From Bradyrhizobium sp. 132 (GTDB lineage: Bacteria; Pseudomonadota; Alphaproteobacteria; Rhizobiales; Xanthobacteraceae), in the NCBI RefSeq assembly GCF_023074185.1, contig NZ_JADPKY010000053.1:1-64000 (forward strand): a stretch of DNA of 64,000 bases, read 5' to 3'. The notes beneath the pieces were generated by a model that saw nothing but the letters and a program-made list of their open reading frames with translations, was not told the DNA's origin and made no database searches. This document shows positions 19,761 to 28,672 of this stretch, one piece after another (positions within the stretch are counted from its first letter, which is position 1; every line of letters starts with the position of its first letter). The translations under genes and the position numbers were made by a program.

Positions 19761-20785
19761 GGCTGCCGAATGCACATCCGTCGATGGGGTTCGTCTAACG
19801 TCTCCAAGAAGCATCACTCATGCCATTGGCGGTACTGTCCTTAACTCGACACGTCCGCGATGAATGTCCTCCCAAATGCGGGACCGAAGTGAAACTCTAC
19901 GCAATCGATAGAGTACAATATGACGCTACGTACGATTCAAGCTCTCTCGAAAATGAGCTGAATGACAGCTTTCTTATGAATCTTGACGGTGTAGCCTGCC
20001 CCGAGCACCACGTCATCATGATGGTCGGCATCGCGCAGCGACGGCAGGTGCTGACTTCTTGCTGATAAACATCGCCTTGAAATCTATATCAAGACGAGCA
20101 CGGCAAAACAGGGGGGGGCGCGTACAAAGTCGCAGAGAGAAAGCACCACAACGGATTGGGCCTATCTGCCGATGAGCGCCGATATGACCGGGAAGTCCTC
20201 TCTTCAGCAAGCTCACAGATGTGAGCTCCGCATGTCGTGAGCCACCCGTCGAGTCTTGCGACGAGAGTTTACACGAGCCGGGAACAATTCTTCGATTCAT
20301 CATCGGCACCTGCCTGGTATATGTTTGCCCTCAGGCCGCGGTAATATCATGATCGCGATGACAATCTCCTCATGGAGCCTGACCACAACCTATTCACAAG
20401 TTCCGAGAGCAGCAGAGTCCCGGGGCTTTTCTTTCCAGGCTGTTGCACGGCGCATCTCCGCGGCATTGTTCAGCGATAGCGGCCCGAACGTAAATCGCAT
20501 GGGAGGAGGGGCTCTCTACAGCAAATGCTGCTCGGATGATCCGCTCGACAGCAGCTATCGCCTCGACGCGATCACTGTGGCGGCGCTCTTTGGCTTGCGC
20601 TGTATAGGTTTCTGATTCCTGGTGGAGCGAGTAACTCGAACCTCAACCAGACCATTATGAGCGGCAGGCTATCGATCGGATTGGTTGATTTTGCTGCAGT
20701 TTCGTTCGAGCTCGATCGCTTTCTTTGCGGTTTGTTCACGCCGTTTCTGGTGCGATATTGGTGCGGTTGAATTTCGACCTTCAGT
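19761..20785. other. No gene recognised
   Basis: About 1 kb with only chance frames (for example 19820-20065 and 20256-20615 on the plus strand, neither with a recognisable protein). Confidence 0.4.
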
Positions 20786-20830
20786 CTGTGGAACAGGAGG
20801 TCGGTGGTTCGAGCCCACCCAACTGTACCA
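20786..20830 (+). repeat. 3' tRNA fragment, probable attachment-site scar
   Basis: The 3' part of a tRNA: a 7-base anticodon loop (20786-20792, anticodon GTG, His, if the register is right), the 3' anticodon stem ACAGG, variable GAGGTC-like bases, a perfect T arm (20803-20819, GGTGG/CCACC around TTCGAGC), acceptor strand, discriminator A and CCA. The 5' half is missing; only unrelated sequence precedes it. Integrases of genomic islands recombine at tRNA 3' ends and leave such copies. Confidence 0.7.
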
Positions 20831-20939
20831 AATAAATCATACAGTTACAGATAAATTCGGGGGACGGTAAATTGTTGCAGCTACCAGATAGCTACCACGA
20901 CAATCCTGGTGCGTTGTGCTGTTAGGGCGCGACCTAATT

Positions 20940-21240
20940 TCGATCGTATGGCACGTCGTGCAAATGCGCCCTCAGTCCGGCCTCCAAGTGTAGGTTACGG
21001 TCGGCGTGTGTCTAAGGAAAAAGATGCACTCGCGCCGACATCGTCTCGGATCTGCCGGTCGATCAAACTCAACTTGCACGTGGAACGACAAGATACCCGC
21101 ACCGAGACGAACGAGGCGACCGGCGAGAGTCTGAGCGCGATATTCCGTTCATGAAGAGTTGCACCGTGTTCAACGTCGAGCAGGTGGAGGCCTGCCGCCA
21201 GTTCGCGCTGACCAGCTGCCGATCTCGATGCATGGCTTAA
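20940..21240 (+). pseudogene. ardC (antirestriction/ssDNA-binding) relic
   Basis: ArdC-family proteins travel with plasmids and ICEs. Two pieces in different frames match the family's central region: RTETNEATGES (about 21100) and, shifted, RDIPFMKSCTVFNVEQVE (about 21148-21200; family IPFMKGYTVFNVEQI). The zinc-metallopeptidase C-terminal part (HELxH) is absent. An intact ardC is found at 61.9 kb, so this is a relic of an independent element. Confidence 0.65.
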
Positions 21241-21373
21241 GGTGTTGAAGCAGGACAAGCGCGCGATCTTCATTGCAGCCTGCAACGCATAGCGTGCGGC
21301 TGACTACCTAAACAGGCTGCAATCCGGTAACGAATAAACGCGGGCCGCGTGAGCGGCCCGTACGGTTCCACCG

Positions 21374-21772
21374 TTATTTGGCGGCTGCTTCGAACGCGCA
21401 AGTATACTGGTATGTCGCGTGGCCGATCCAATCCTTGTTTCGGCCTTCGCCAAGCGCCCGCCAGGTTATATTGAAATCGGGATGGATCTGGCGGTAATGC
21501 TGCGCTTGCGGTTCGCAAAAGTCCGCCGTGTTGTGACCTCCATCAACCCATGGTGACTGATAATTAGGAATGGATGGCGGTGACGGCTTTGCTGCCACGC
21601 AAATCCCCATCGCCTCACAGATTGGTTTCATCTGGCCGCCGAATTGTTCCATCGCGCCGAAGAACGCGACAACGGCGAGCAAAATTCCTGTTGGAACGCC
21701 GAAAAACACAACCAGCTTGTTCGCCCACCGAGGCCAGCCTTTTTGCGGCGCAATTACAGCTTCTGACATCAT
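21374..21772 (-). CDS. Small membrane-anchored hypothetical protein (132 aa)
   Basis: A short cytoplasmic N terminus, one membrane helix (KLVVFFGVPTGILLAVVAFF, about residues 20-40) and a C-terminal domain with four cysteines (PICEAMGIC, ADFCEPQ, YTCAFE) that probably faces the periplasm. I place the start at 21772, where its ATG overlaps the TGA of the upstream ATPase gene (ATGA), a sign of translational coupling. The frame's first ATG (21805) lies inside the upstream gene. Family unknown. Confidence 0.65.
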   Translation of the reverse strand: MMSEAVIAPQKGWPRWANKLVVFFGVPTGILLAVVAFFGAMEQFGGQMKPICEAMGICVAAKPSPPSIPNYQSPWVDGGHNTADFCEPQAQHYRQIHPDFNITWRALGEGRNKDWIGHATYQYTCAFEAAAK

Positions 21773-23526
21773 ACGACTCCGTGCGCACAGATGTTGGGGC
21801 TGCAACGCTCGGGAGTCGGCGCGCGTTGCTTGACAACCCTTGTGAAGGTGCGGCGCGCAATGGGCCGCCCAGTCAGACCGCAGGTAAGCCGTATTGGCTG
21901 AGGGTCGGAAATAAGGGTGTAGGTTCCAGTTTCGTCGACGTGTTCGTCAGCGATAATGCGTTCATGGGCTTTCCGGCGCCGGACGCGCTCCTGCTCCGCA
22001 TTGCGGATCCGTTCACGGCAGGTCCGCTGCCGCTGCTCCAGGCTCCGGCAGGCGTCTCGGTGGGCCTCAACCGAAGCCAGCGGGGGAACCAGCGTCGATT
22101 CCAGGACGGCAGCATCGGCGACTGCCGGCCGCAGGGTCTTCAGCAAGCGTGCAATTGCGGTCCTCGCCTCTTGTTCCTCGCGCTTCGAATTGGCGATCTG
22201 CCCGGCGGCATCGCCAAGTTCGCGCGTGGCCTTGATGACCGTCGCGAGCTCCGAGACGTCCGTCACCGGCCCTTGCGCTTCGATTTCCGCGGCGATCTCG
22301 CCGAGTTTCTCCTCGGCCTCGGCCTCGGCGCTCTTCGCATTCTCTACCGCGCCGGATTGCGCTCCGCGGCGGTTGAGCAAGCCGCGAAGGATCGCAACCT
22401 TGGTCTTGGCGGGAATGCGTGCGATCAACTGATCGACATCTTCGCTCCATTCGAGCTCGCCGGCGAGCCGGTTGAGAGTTGCTTCTGCCGCGGCCAATTC
22501 CGCCTGCCGCTTAGGCAGATCGGCTTTCCCGGCGCGAACCTGAATACGGCGATCTCGGAGCTGTGCGATGTCTTCGGCACGTGCCAGGAAGGCTTCGTCG
22601 AAGATCAAGGCCGTGCATTCCGCCTCAAGCGCCACGATCTGCTCGCTCAAGGTTGCGATGCGCGCCGTGGCGCCCGCTTCATTCTTCGCGGCCTTCTCCA
22701 GAATCTTGGAAGCGTCAGCATCAAACGGGATGACCTCTCGGAGCGCGTCGACAGCGCTTTGAATCTCCGCGCGCTTGCGAACGTCGCGGTAGACCCGGCG
22801 GATGCGGTTGAGCTTGCGCAATTCCGCCGATTTCAACTCGATTTCGCTTTCGATGACGCCATAAGCATCGTTGGCCGTCTCGAACGCGCTCTTGAGCGAC
22901 TGCCACTTGGCGGTCGTCACGACATCGTCGCGCATCGAGGCTTCGGCAGCCTTCAGACGCTCCTCTGCCTGGAAATACTTTCGGTGCGCCGCGCGGCGCG
23001 ACGCCCAAAGTGCGTCGGCTTCAACCTCCATAGCCTTGAGCGTTTCGCGCAGGCCCATGATCCCGGCGCTCGCCGAGAATAGCATCTGGCCGACATCGTC
23101 CTGCGCTTGCAAGATTTCCTTGCCGCCTTGGCGCAAGCGCTCGTGATCGAGGCTAAACATCCGCGTGTAAAATCGGCGATCGGCGCCCGCAAGAAACGGG
23201 GCAAGCGCCCCCTCGCCCGAAGGGATCGGCGTATCATCATCACCCAGCAACGTGTCCTTGTTGCCCTTGCGGCGGCGCACCTTGAGCGTATCGTTTCCCT
23301 TCTCCAGAAGCGCGCCGACGCGCATGGCGTTGTACTCGTGCAGGAAGTTACGGGACGAGTTGGCCGGGATGCCGAAGAGCAGGTCTTCGACGCCGTTCAT
23401 CGCCGTCGACTTTCCGGCTTCATTCTCGCCGAGCAGCATCTGCAAGTCCGGCTTGCCGGCCGGCAGGGCGATGATGGCGTCCGTGAAGTGACCGTATCGA
23501 AGCAGATCGAGCTGCCGGATGCGCAT
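21769..23526 (-). CDS. YhaN-like AAA/SMC ATPase, truncated at half length
   Basis: YhaN-type proteins are SbcC-like ATPases of about 1100 residues that pair with a YhaO nuclease. This frame has 585 codons. The N-terminal half is good: MRIRQLDLLRYGHFTD, Walker A GENEAGKST (about residues 34-42), the downstream RRFYTRMFSLDHERLRQGGK stretch, and long coiled coils. The match stops at ERIIADEHV (about residue 530); the last 50 residues are unrelated and the whole second half, with the second coil, signature motif and Walker B, is missing. It is therefore probably non-functional as an ATPase, unless the shortened form has a new role. Starts 3 bases after the nuclease gene. Confidence 0.75.
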   Translation of the reverse strand: MRIRQLDLLRYGHFTDAIIALPAGKPDLQMLLGENEAGKSTAMNGVEDLLFGIPANSSRNFLHEYNAMRVGALLEKGNDTLKVRRRKGNKDTLLGDDDTPIPSGEGALAPFLAGADRRFYTRMFSLDHERLRQGGKEILQAQDDVGQMLFSASAGIMGLRETLKAMEVEADALWASRRAAHRKYFQAEERLKAAEASMRDDVVTTAKWQSLKSAFETANDAYGVIESEIELKSAELRKLNRIRRVYRDVRKRAEIQSAVDALREVIPFDADASKILEKAAKNEAGATARIATLSEQIVALEAECTALIFDEAFLARAEDIAQLRDRRIQVRAGKADLPKRQAELAAAEATLNRLAGELEWSEDVDQLIARIPAKTKVAILRGLLNRRGAQSGAVENAKSAEAEAEEKLGEIAAEIEAQGPVTDVSELATVIKATRELGDAAGQIANSKREEQEARTAIARLLKTLRPAVADAAVLESTLVPPLASVEAHRDACRSLEQRQRTCRERIRNAEQERVRRRKAHERIIADEHVDETGTYTLISDPQPIRLTCGLTGRPIARRTFTRVVKQRAPTPERCSPNICAHGVV

Positions 23527-23528
23527 GA

Positions 23529-24794
23529 TTACACCTTCTCCGCTGCGAGACGTGCGCTGAGATACGCACCGCCATGGGCGATCAAGCTTGCGATGTTGCC
23601 GTCGATGGCTGCTTTCAGCACGGCGTCGTCCACATCCGTGCGGATGTCGTGGGGCAGCTTGCGGACGAGGTCGCCAAGATCCGTCGCGAGCCGCGCCTGC
23701 AGCTCAGCATCGCCGCCGGCGCTCTCGATCATGCGCTGAAGGTCGCCCAACGCATCTTTGCGTGAGGCTGCAGTTTCGGGGCTCGCGGTCGCAACGACGA
23801 GACGCTCGATCCACGCGACCTCCTCGCCCAAGCCCAGAGCTGCGGCCTTTGCTTCGGCAAGGAGGTGATCTGCCGACGTGAGCAGCTCGCCGTGCAATCC
23901 AGTCTGCCCCGTAAGCTCAATTCTGCAGGCGAGCAGACGCCCTTGCGCGTCGCGCTCAACGGCCATTTCGATGGCCTGCCGGACACGATCGACCGCATCG
24001 GCAACTGCGCTGCACCGTTCCACCGGAACCGGCAAATGGATCCAGCGCACGCAATCAACATAGAGCGGCGAAATCTCCTCGACCTCGCCGTCCTCGACCG
24101 TAACCAGCGAAGCGCCTTTCGGGCCACTTTCGCGGATGTGGCGGCCCTGCAGATTGCCGCAGAATACGACATGCGGCCGCTCGTGAAGGACAGCGGCTTG
24201 GTGCACATGCGCGAGCGCCCAGTAGTCGTAACCCTTGTTGATCAGGTCTTCGATGGCGCATGGCGCATAGTTCGCGTGTCCCGGCATGCCGCCCAAGCCG
24301 GTGTGCAAGACGCCGATGTTGAAGTAGCCCGTAATCGGTGACGGATAAGCCGGGACCAAGTTGTCTGTGATGTCGCGCTGCCGGAAGCTCTGACCGTGCA
24401 GGGCGACGTTGAGATGCGGCAGCCGAAAGGTCTCAGCCTTGCGCGCCGGAAACACGCTGACATTGGGCGGCAGTGTGAGCTTGCGGGTGATCTGGCTTTC
24501 GGCATCGTGATTGCCGTAAAGCAGGAAGACGGGGATCTTGGCCTGCGCCAACCGGCCCATCTGCCTCACGAAGTAGAGTCCGGTCTGGTAGTCGCGCCAA
24601 TCGCCGTCGTAGAGGTCGCCGGCGATGACGATGAAATCGACCTCGTCCTCAATCGCTTGGCTAACGAGGTTGTCCAGTGCCATGCGAGTGGCAGTTCGGA
24701 TCCTTTCAGCGGATGCGCCCTGTTGTCCGGATAGCCCTTTCAGGGGGCTGTCGAGATGGATGTCGCCGGTATGGATAAAGCGAAACGACTTCAA
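23529..24794 (-). CDS. YhaO-like metallophosphoesterase (SbcD-type nuclease)
   Basis: DNA-repair-type exonuclease subunit related to SbcD/Mre11, usual partner of YhaN. About 421 residues. Metal-binding motifs are in order: FRFIHTGDIHLDSPL (residues 4-18), VIAGDLYDGDW, LLYGNHDAES, GVLHTGLGG and WALAHVHQ (the GHxH-type motif). I start at the TTG at 24794, seven bases after GGAGGAGC, giving MKSFRFIHTGD; the frame opens at another TTG at 24818 that overlaps that ribosome binding site. It appears complete, while its partner ATPase downstream is truncated. Divergent from the helicase operon. Confidence 0.85.
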   Translation of the reverse strand: MKSFRFIHTGDIHLDSPLKGLSGQQGASAERIRTATRMALDNLVSQAIEDEVDFIVIAGDLYDGDWRDYQTGLYFVRQMGRLAQAKIPVFLLYGNHDAESQITRKLTLPPNVSVFPARKAETFRLPHLNVALHGQSFRQRDITDNLVPAYPSPITGYFNIGVLHTGLGGMPGHANYAPCAIEDLINKGYDYWALAHVHQAAVLHERPHVVFCGNLQGRHIRESGPKGASLVTVEDGEVEEISPLYVDCVRWIHLPVPVERCSAVADAVDRVRQAIEMAVERDAQGRLLACRIELTGQTGLHGELLTSADHLLAEAKAAALGLGEEVAWIERLVVATASPETAASRKDALGDLQRMIESAGGDAELQARLATDLGDLVRKLPHDIRTDVDDAVLKAAIDGNIASLIAHGGAYLSARLAAEKV

Positions 24795-25126
24795 GGCGGA
24801 GCTCCTCCAATTCAACAAAGCGATGCTGGCAGAACATTTGTTCCGCAGCTGATCTTCACTGGGTGATCGAAAATCAGAGGGGTACCCGAAAAGCCAGACT
24901 CAGCAATCTTTAAGTGATAACCGCAATCGAACATAAAGTGAACGATCTGGTAGCATCGAAGCTGGGAACCCTCAATATCTTGTGGGCACAGACCCTTCTG
25001 AACCACGTTTTGGCTGCTCAACCCCGCTTAAAAGGCATCCGTCGCATTTTAACAAGTGTAAACTTATGATGGTTGCGTCCATATTTAACAAGTGCTAATT
25101 CTCGATTTTGGTGTGAGGAGGAGATA
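24795..25126. other. Divergent intergenic region with repeated operator-like motif
   Basis: No gene. AT-richer than its surroundings. It holds the two TTTAACAAGTG repeats listed next. Confidence 0.6.
25048..25094 (+). promoter_or_regulatory. Direct repeats TTTAACAAGTG, candidate operator
   Basis: TTTAACAAGTG occurs at 25048-25058 and again at 25084-25094, exactly 36 bases apart, each part of an imperfect palindrome TTA...TAA. They lie just upstream of the helicase gene, whose product has an XRE DNA-binding domain. Confidence 0.5.
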
Positions 25127-28100
25127 TTGGCGCTTCCTTTTGATTATCGGGAAAGAATCCGAGGACTTCGCCGGACCATGGGCCTCAAACAGCCTGAGTT
25201 CGCCGCTCTGGTCGGGGTGTCTCCCATAACTGTCAGTCGTTGGGAAAATGGTCAAAACGATCCCACCGACCTCGCATGGACGCGGATCGAAGATCTAGCG
25301 GGCCGCTCTGCCGTGCCCGCGGGGACGCCCGGTGCGGACTCCCTCAACAGTCCCCAAATGGACTTTGGTGCCGACCCGGAGTCCGTCGCTGCTGTTGCCG
25401 AGTCCACTCGTCTCCTTAGCGGTCACCTGGCGAGCCCGACTTTCGCAACCGAAATTTCACTAATCGATCCGCTCCCGCATCAAAGGGTCGCGGTTTACGA
25501 CCAAATCTTAAAGTCGTGGCCTATCCGTTTCTTGCTCGCTGACGATGCGGGCGCCGGTAAGACCATCATGACTGGACTCACCATCCGCGAGCTTCTCTCT
25601 CGTAGGTTGATCCAGCGGGTGCTTATCGTTCCTCCAGCCGGCCTGGTGGGAAACTGGCAGCGTGAATTGCGCATCCTGTTTCGAATCCAGGCGCGCATCA
25701 TCCGTGGCAGCGAAGCGGCAAAGGGTAATCCCTTCTTAGAGCCCGATGCAAATTTTGCAATTGTCAGCCTCGACACACTTCGGTCGAAAGGGACCTTTGC
25801 GCGCCTTCGCGAAGCAGGTTTAGCCGGCCACGGCTACGACCTTGTCGTCTTCGACGAAGCTCACAAGCTCTCAGCCGATCGTGATCCGATCGATATGACT
25901 GTTCGCAAGACAGCGCGCTACAGATTGGCTGAATCTCTCGCTGGCATTGTTCCCGAAGAGCCCGAGTTCGACTTGGGTTGGGCGCCTCAGTCAATGATGC
26001 TGCTGACCGCTACGCCGCACATGGGTAAGCCATATCCATACTTTGCCCTTTGGCGTCTGCTCGAACCAGATGCGCTGAGCACGCCGGAGGCGTTGGCTGA
26101 TTTTCCGCGGGAACGCCGTGCACGCCATTTCATTCGACGTACCAAGGAAGAGATGGTTAAACTTGATGGAACGCCGCTCTATCCGCAACGCATCTGCGAC
26201 ACTCTCGGATTCGATTTAACTCAAGGGCCGGGTAGCGAACAGGAACTTTACGACGAGACGAGCAAGTATATTCGCGATATCTACAACAAGGCATCCACGC
26301 TGAATAGATCGGCCGCTCGGCTTGCGATGGCGGTTTTCCAGCGTCGTCTTGCGTCCTCGACATTCGCACTGAAAAGATCGTTCGAACGGCGCGCTGAAAA
26401 GCTTTCTGCAGCCATCAGAGCGATCGAGGAAAATGGCCTTGAGGCAGTAAGGAAAACGCAACGGGATCTTCAAAAGAAGGCCGAGAATAACGAACTCGAT
26501 CTCTTCGCCAATGCCACGGCTGATGACGATGCCGGAGATGGTGGCGAGGCGGTTGAAGCGGGTGAATCAGAGACTCTTGGCGCGCTAGTTACCGAGAACC
26601 TCGCCGACCTGATCCACGAGCGGGATCGCGTCCTCAGTCTACGGCAGATGGCACAGGACCTACTCGATGCCGGACGAGAGTCCAAGTTCGCGAAGTTGCT
26701 TGAGACGATGAAAGATCCGCGCTTTACGAACGAAAAAATGCTGATCTTCACCGAGCACCGCGACACAGCGAATTATCTCACCGAACAACTGGAGCGCCTC
26801 GGCTTCGCCGGGCAGGTGGCTCAGCTGCACGGAGCCATGGACTATGTGGAACGCGATAGACAGGTCGACTTTTTCCGAAAACCCATCGATAGCGGCGGCG
26901 CTAAGTATCTCATCGGCACGGACGCAGCCGGCGAGGGCGTAAATCTTCAGTTCTGTTGGCTGATGATAAATTACGACGTCCCTTGGAATCCTGCGCGGCT
27001 TGAACAGCGCATGGGGCGGATCCACCGCTACGGCCAGAAGAAAGACGCCGTCTACATCGCGAACCTCGTGGCGTGGAAAACCCGCGAGGGCAAGGTCATG
27101 AAGATATTGCTCGACAAGCTGGAGACAATCCGTAAGGAACTCGGTTCGGACAAGGTGTTCGACGTCATCGGCCGGCTCTTCGAGAACGTATCACTGAAAT
27201 CCTATTTTGATGCGGCCATTCGAGGCGAAGAAGTCGCAGACGGGATCGAGGGCGTGCTGACGATAGAACAGCTACGCGCACTCGAAGCTAAGGAGCGCAC
27301 GCTTTATGGCGACGGCGGTGATGTGAAGGCCCGATTGCCTGTCATGCGCGAGGACATGGAGCGTGAACAGTATCTCCGTTTGATGCCGGGCTATGTACAA
27401 CGGCTCGTCGAAAGGTCCGCGCCTTTGCTTGGTCTCGGAATCGATGGAGATGTGTCATCCGGCTTTCGCTTTAAGGTGCGGCAGCACGGCGCGATGGACA
27501 CTATTGCGCCTGAGATAGAAACCTATCCCTACGAAGCGCGTCAGAAATTGATGGTCCATCGTCCAGGTTTTGGCGAGGAGGCGATCTGGCTGCACCCGGG
27601 TGAACCCGTTTTTGACGCGATCTCCAGTGAACTGCAGGAGCGCTTCGGTTCCGATGCGCTTCGTGGTGCTGCCTTTGTAGACCCGCACGCTAAGGAAGCG
27701 TCGTTGTTCCATCTCGCGACGACAACCGTTCTCCGCCGAGGTCCCACCGGGGAGGACGTGCTGGAACATCGTCTCGTTGGCCTTCGCCAAGATTCAGACG
27801 GATCGATCCGGGAGTGCCCCGTTGAGTGGCTGCTCCTCCTTAGGGGGGCGAAAGACGTCAAGCCGGGAGCATATCCTGTCGGCCGAGAGTGCCAGAGACT
27901 GTTGCGCGAGGCCGGTGAGTGGCTGTCCGACGTGTTCGGCGCGGGCTTGGTTACTTCGCACCGATCGATTGTCGAGACCGATCTGCCCCAACGCATCGAT
28001 CTCGTGAAGGCAGGTTTCAACCGCCAAGAAGCGGAGTTGACACGCGCCCGCAATCGTCTCCGCCAAGCTGCTCAGGATGGAAAAAAACAAGCGTCGGTTC

Positions 28101-28663
28101 AGTTGGAACTTGTCAAAACCCGCCACTCAGCTCTTTCCAGAGTCCGAGAGAATCGGCTTGCAGCGATCAAGGCCGAACCAGATCAGATCATGCTCGGCCC
28201 CGTACGCTTCGTCGCGCACGCATTGATCGTGCCATCAGTCGACGCCGAAGACGAAAAGCGATTTGACGCCCAGGTTGAGGCCGTCGCCGTGAAGCTATCG
28301 ATTTCGCATGAGGAAAATGCTCGGGGCAACGTCCGCGATGTTTCTACAGCGGCGCGCGCTCGGGCGGTTGGTCTATCGGACTTTCCTGGCTTCGATCTCC
28401 TGTCTGAGCGTCCCGGCACTACGCCGCGATGCATTGAGGTGAAGGGTAGAGCAGATCGCGGCGAAGTCTTCATGACCCAGAACGAGTGGGCAAAGGCCGC
28501 AAATCTCGGTGAACGCTATTGGCTTTACGTTGTTCTCGACTGCGCCTCACCCAAACCAAATCTATTTCGAGTGCAGGATCCCTTCACTCGGCTTCTTGGT
28601 GCATCAAAGACCGGGATGACGTTTACTGCCGGAGACATTCGCGCTCTGGCGGAACAGGATTGA
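25127..28663 (+). CDS. SNF2-type helicase with N-terminal XRE domain and C-terminal DUF3883 (Hma system)
   Basis: 1178 residues. Domains in order: an XRE helix-turn-helix (about residues 10-55, IRGLRRTMGLKQPEFAALVG and SPITVSRWENG); an SF2/SNF2 ATPase with Walker A DDAGAGKT (about 140) and FDEAH box (about 240); helicase C-terminal motifs TDAAGEGVNLQ (about 600) and QRMGRIHRYGQ (about 628); a DUF3883-type nuclease-like end with CIEVKGRADRGEVFMTQNEW (about 1105). I start at a TTG after GAGGAGGAG; the frame is open to 25073. First gene of a helicase-methylase-ATPase operon, a predicted anti-phage layout. The fused XRE domain is unusual and may make the helicase its own repressor. Confidence 0.88.
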   Translation: MALPFDYRERIRGLRRTMGLKQPEFAALVGVSPITVSRWENGQNDPTDLAWTRIEDLAGRSAVPAGTPGADSLNSPQMDFGADPESVAAVAESTRLLSGHLASPTFATEISLIDPLPHQRVAVYDQILKSWPIRFLLADDAGAGKTIMTGLTIRELLSRRLIQRVLIVPPAGLVGNWQRELRILFRIQARIIRGSEAAKGNPFLEPDANFAIVSLDTLRSKGTFARLREAGLAGHGYDLVVFDEAHKLSADRDPIDMTVRKTARYRLAESLAGIVPEEPEFDLGWAPQSMMLLTATPHMGKPYPYFALWRLLEPDALSTPEALADFPRERRARHFIRRTKEEMVKLDGTPLYPQRICDTLGFDLTQGPGSEQELYDETSKYIRDIYNKASTLNRSAARLAMAVFQRRLASSTFALKRSFERRAEKLSAAIRAIEENGLEAVRKTQRDLQKKAENNELDLFANATADDDAGDGGEAVEAGESETLGALVTENLADLIHERDRVLSLRQMAQDLLDAGRESKFAKLLETMKDPRFTNEKMLIFTEHRDTANYLTEQLERLGFAGQVAQLHGAMDYVERDRQVDFFRKPIDSGGAKYLIGTDAAGEGVNLQFCWLMINYDVPWNPARLEQRMGRIHRYGQKKDAVYIANLVAWKTREGKVMKILLDKLETIRKELGSDKVFDVIGRLFENVSLKSYFDAAIRGEEVADGIEGVLTIEQLRALEAKERTLYGDGGDVKARLPVMREDMEREQYLRLMPGYVQRLVERSAPLLGLGIDGDVSSGFRFKVRQHGAMDTIAPEIETYPYEARQKLMVHRPGFGEEAIWLHPGEPVFDAISSELQERFGSDALRGAAFVDPHAKEASLFHLATTTVLRRGPTGEDVLEHRLVGLRQDSDGSIRECPVEWLLLLRGAKDVKPGAYPVGRECQRLLREAGEWLSDVFGAGLVTSHRSIVETDLPQRIDLVKAGFNRQEAELTRARNRLRQAAQDGKKQASVQLELVKTRHSALSRVRENRLAAIKAEPDQIMLGPVRFVAHALIVPSVDAEDEKRFDAQVEAVAVKLSISHEENARGNVRDVSTAARARAVGLSDFPGFDLLSERPGTTPRCIEVKGRADRGEVFMTQNEWAKAANLGERYWLYVVLDCASPKPNLFRVQDPFTRLLGASKTGMTFTAGDIRALAEQD

Positions 28664-28672
28664 GACGAGCCA

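Noticed and set aside
20761..20830. Reading the tRNA-like sequence as a complete tRNA gene using GCGGTTG as 5' acceptor
   Set aside because: Only 33 bases remain for the D arm, anticodon arm and variable loop, about nine too few, and no D arm can be formed.
21574..23082. 502-codon plus-strand frame opposite the YhaN-like gene
   Set aside because: The minus-strand frame has Walker A and family motifs; the plus frame is its shadow.
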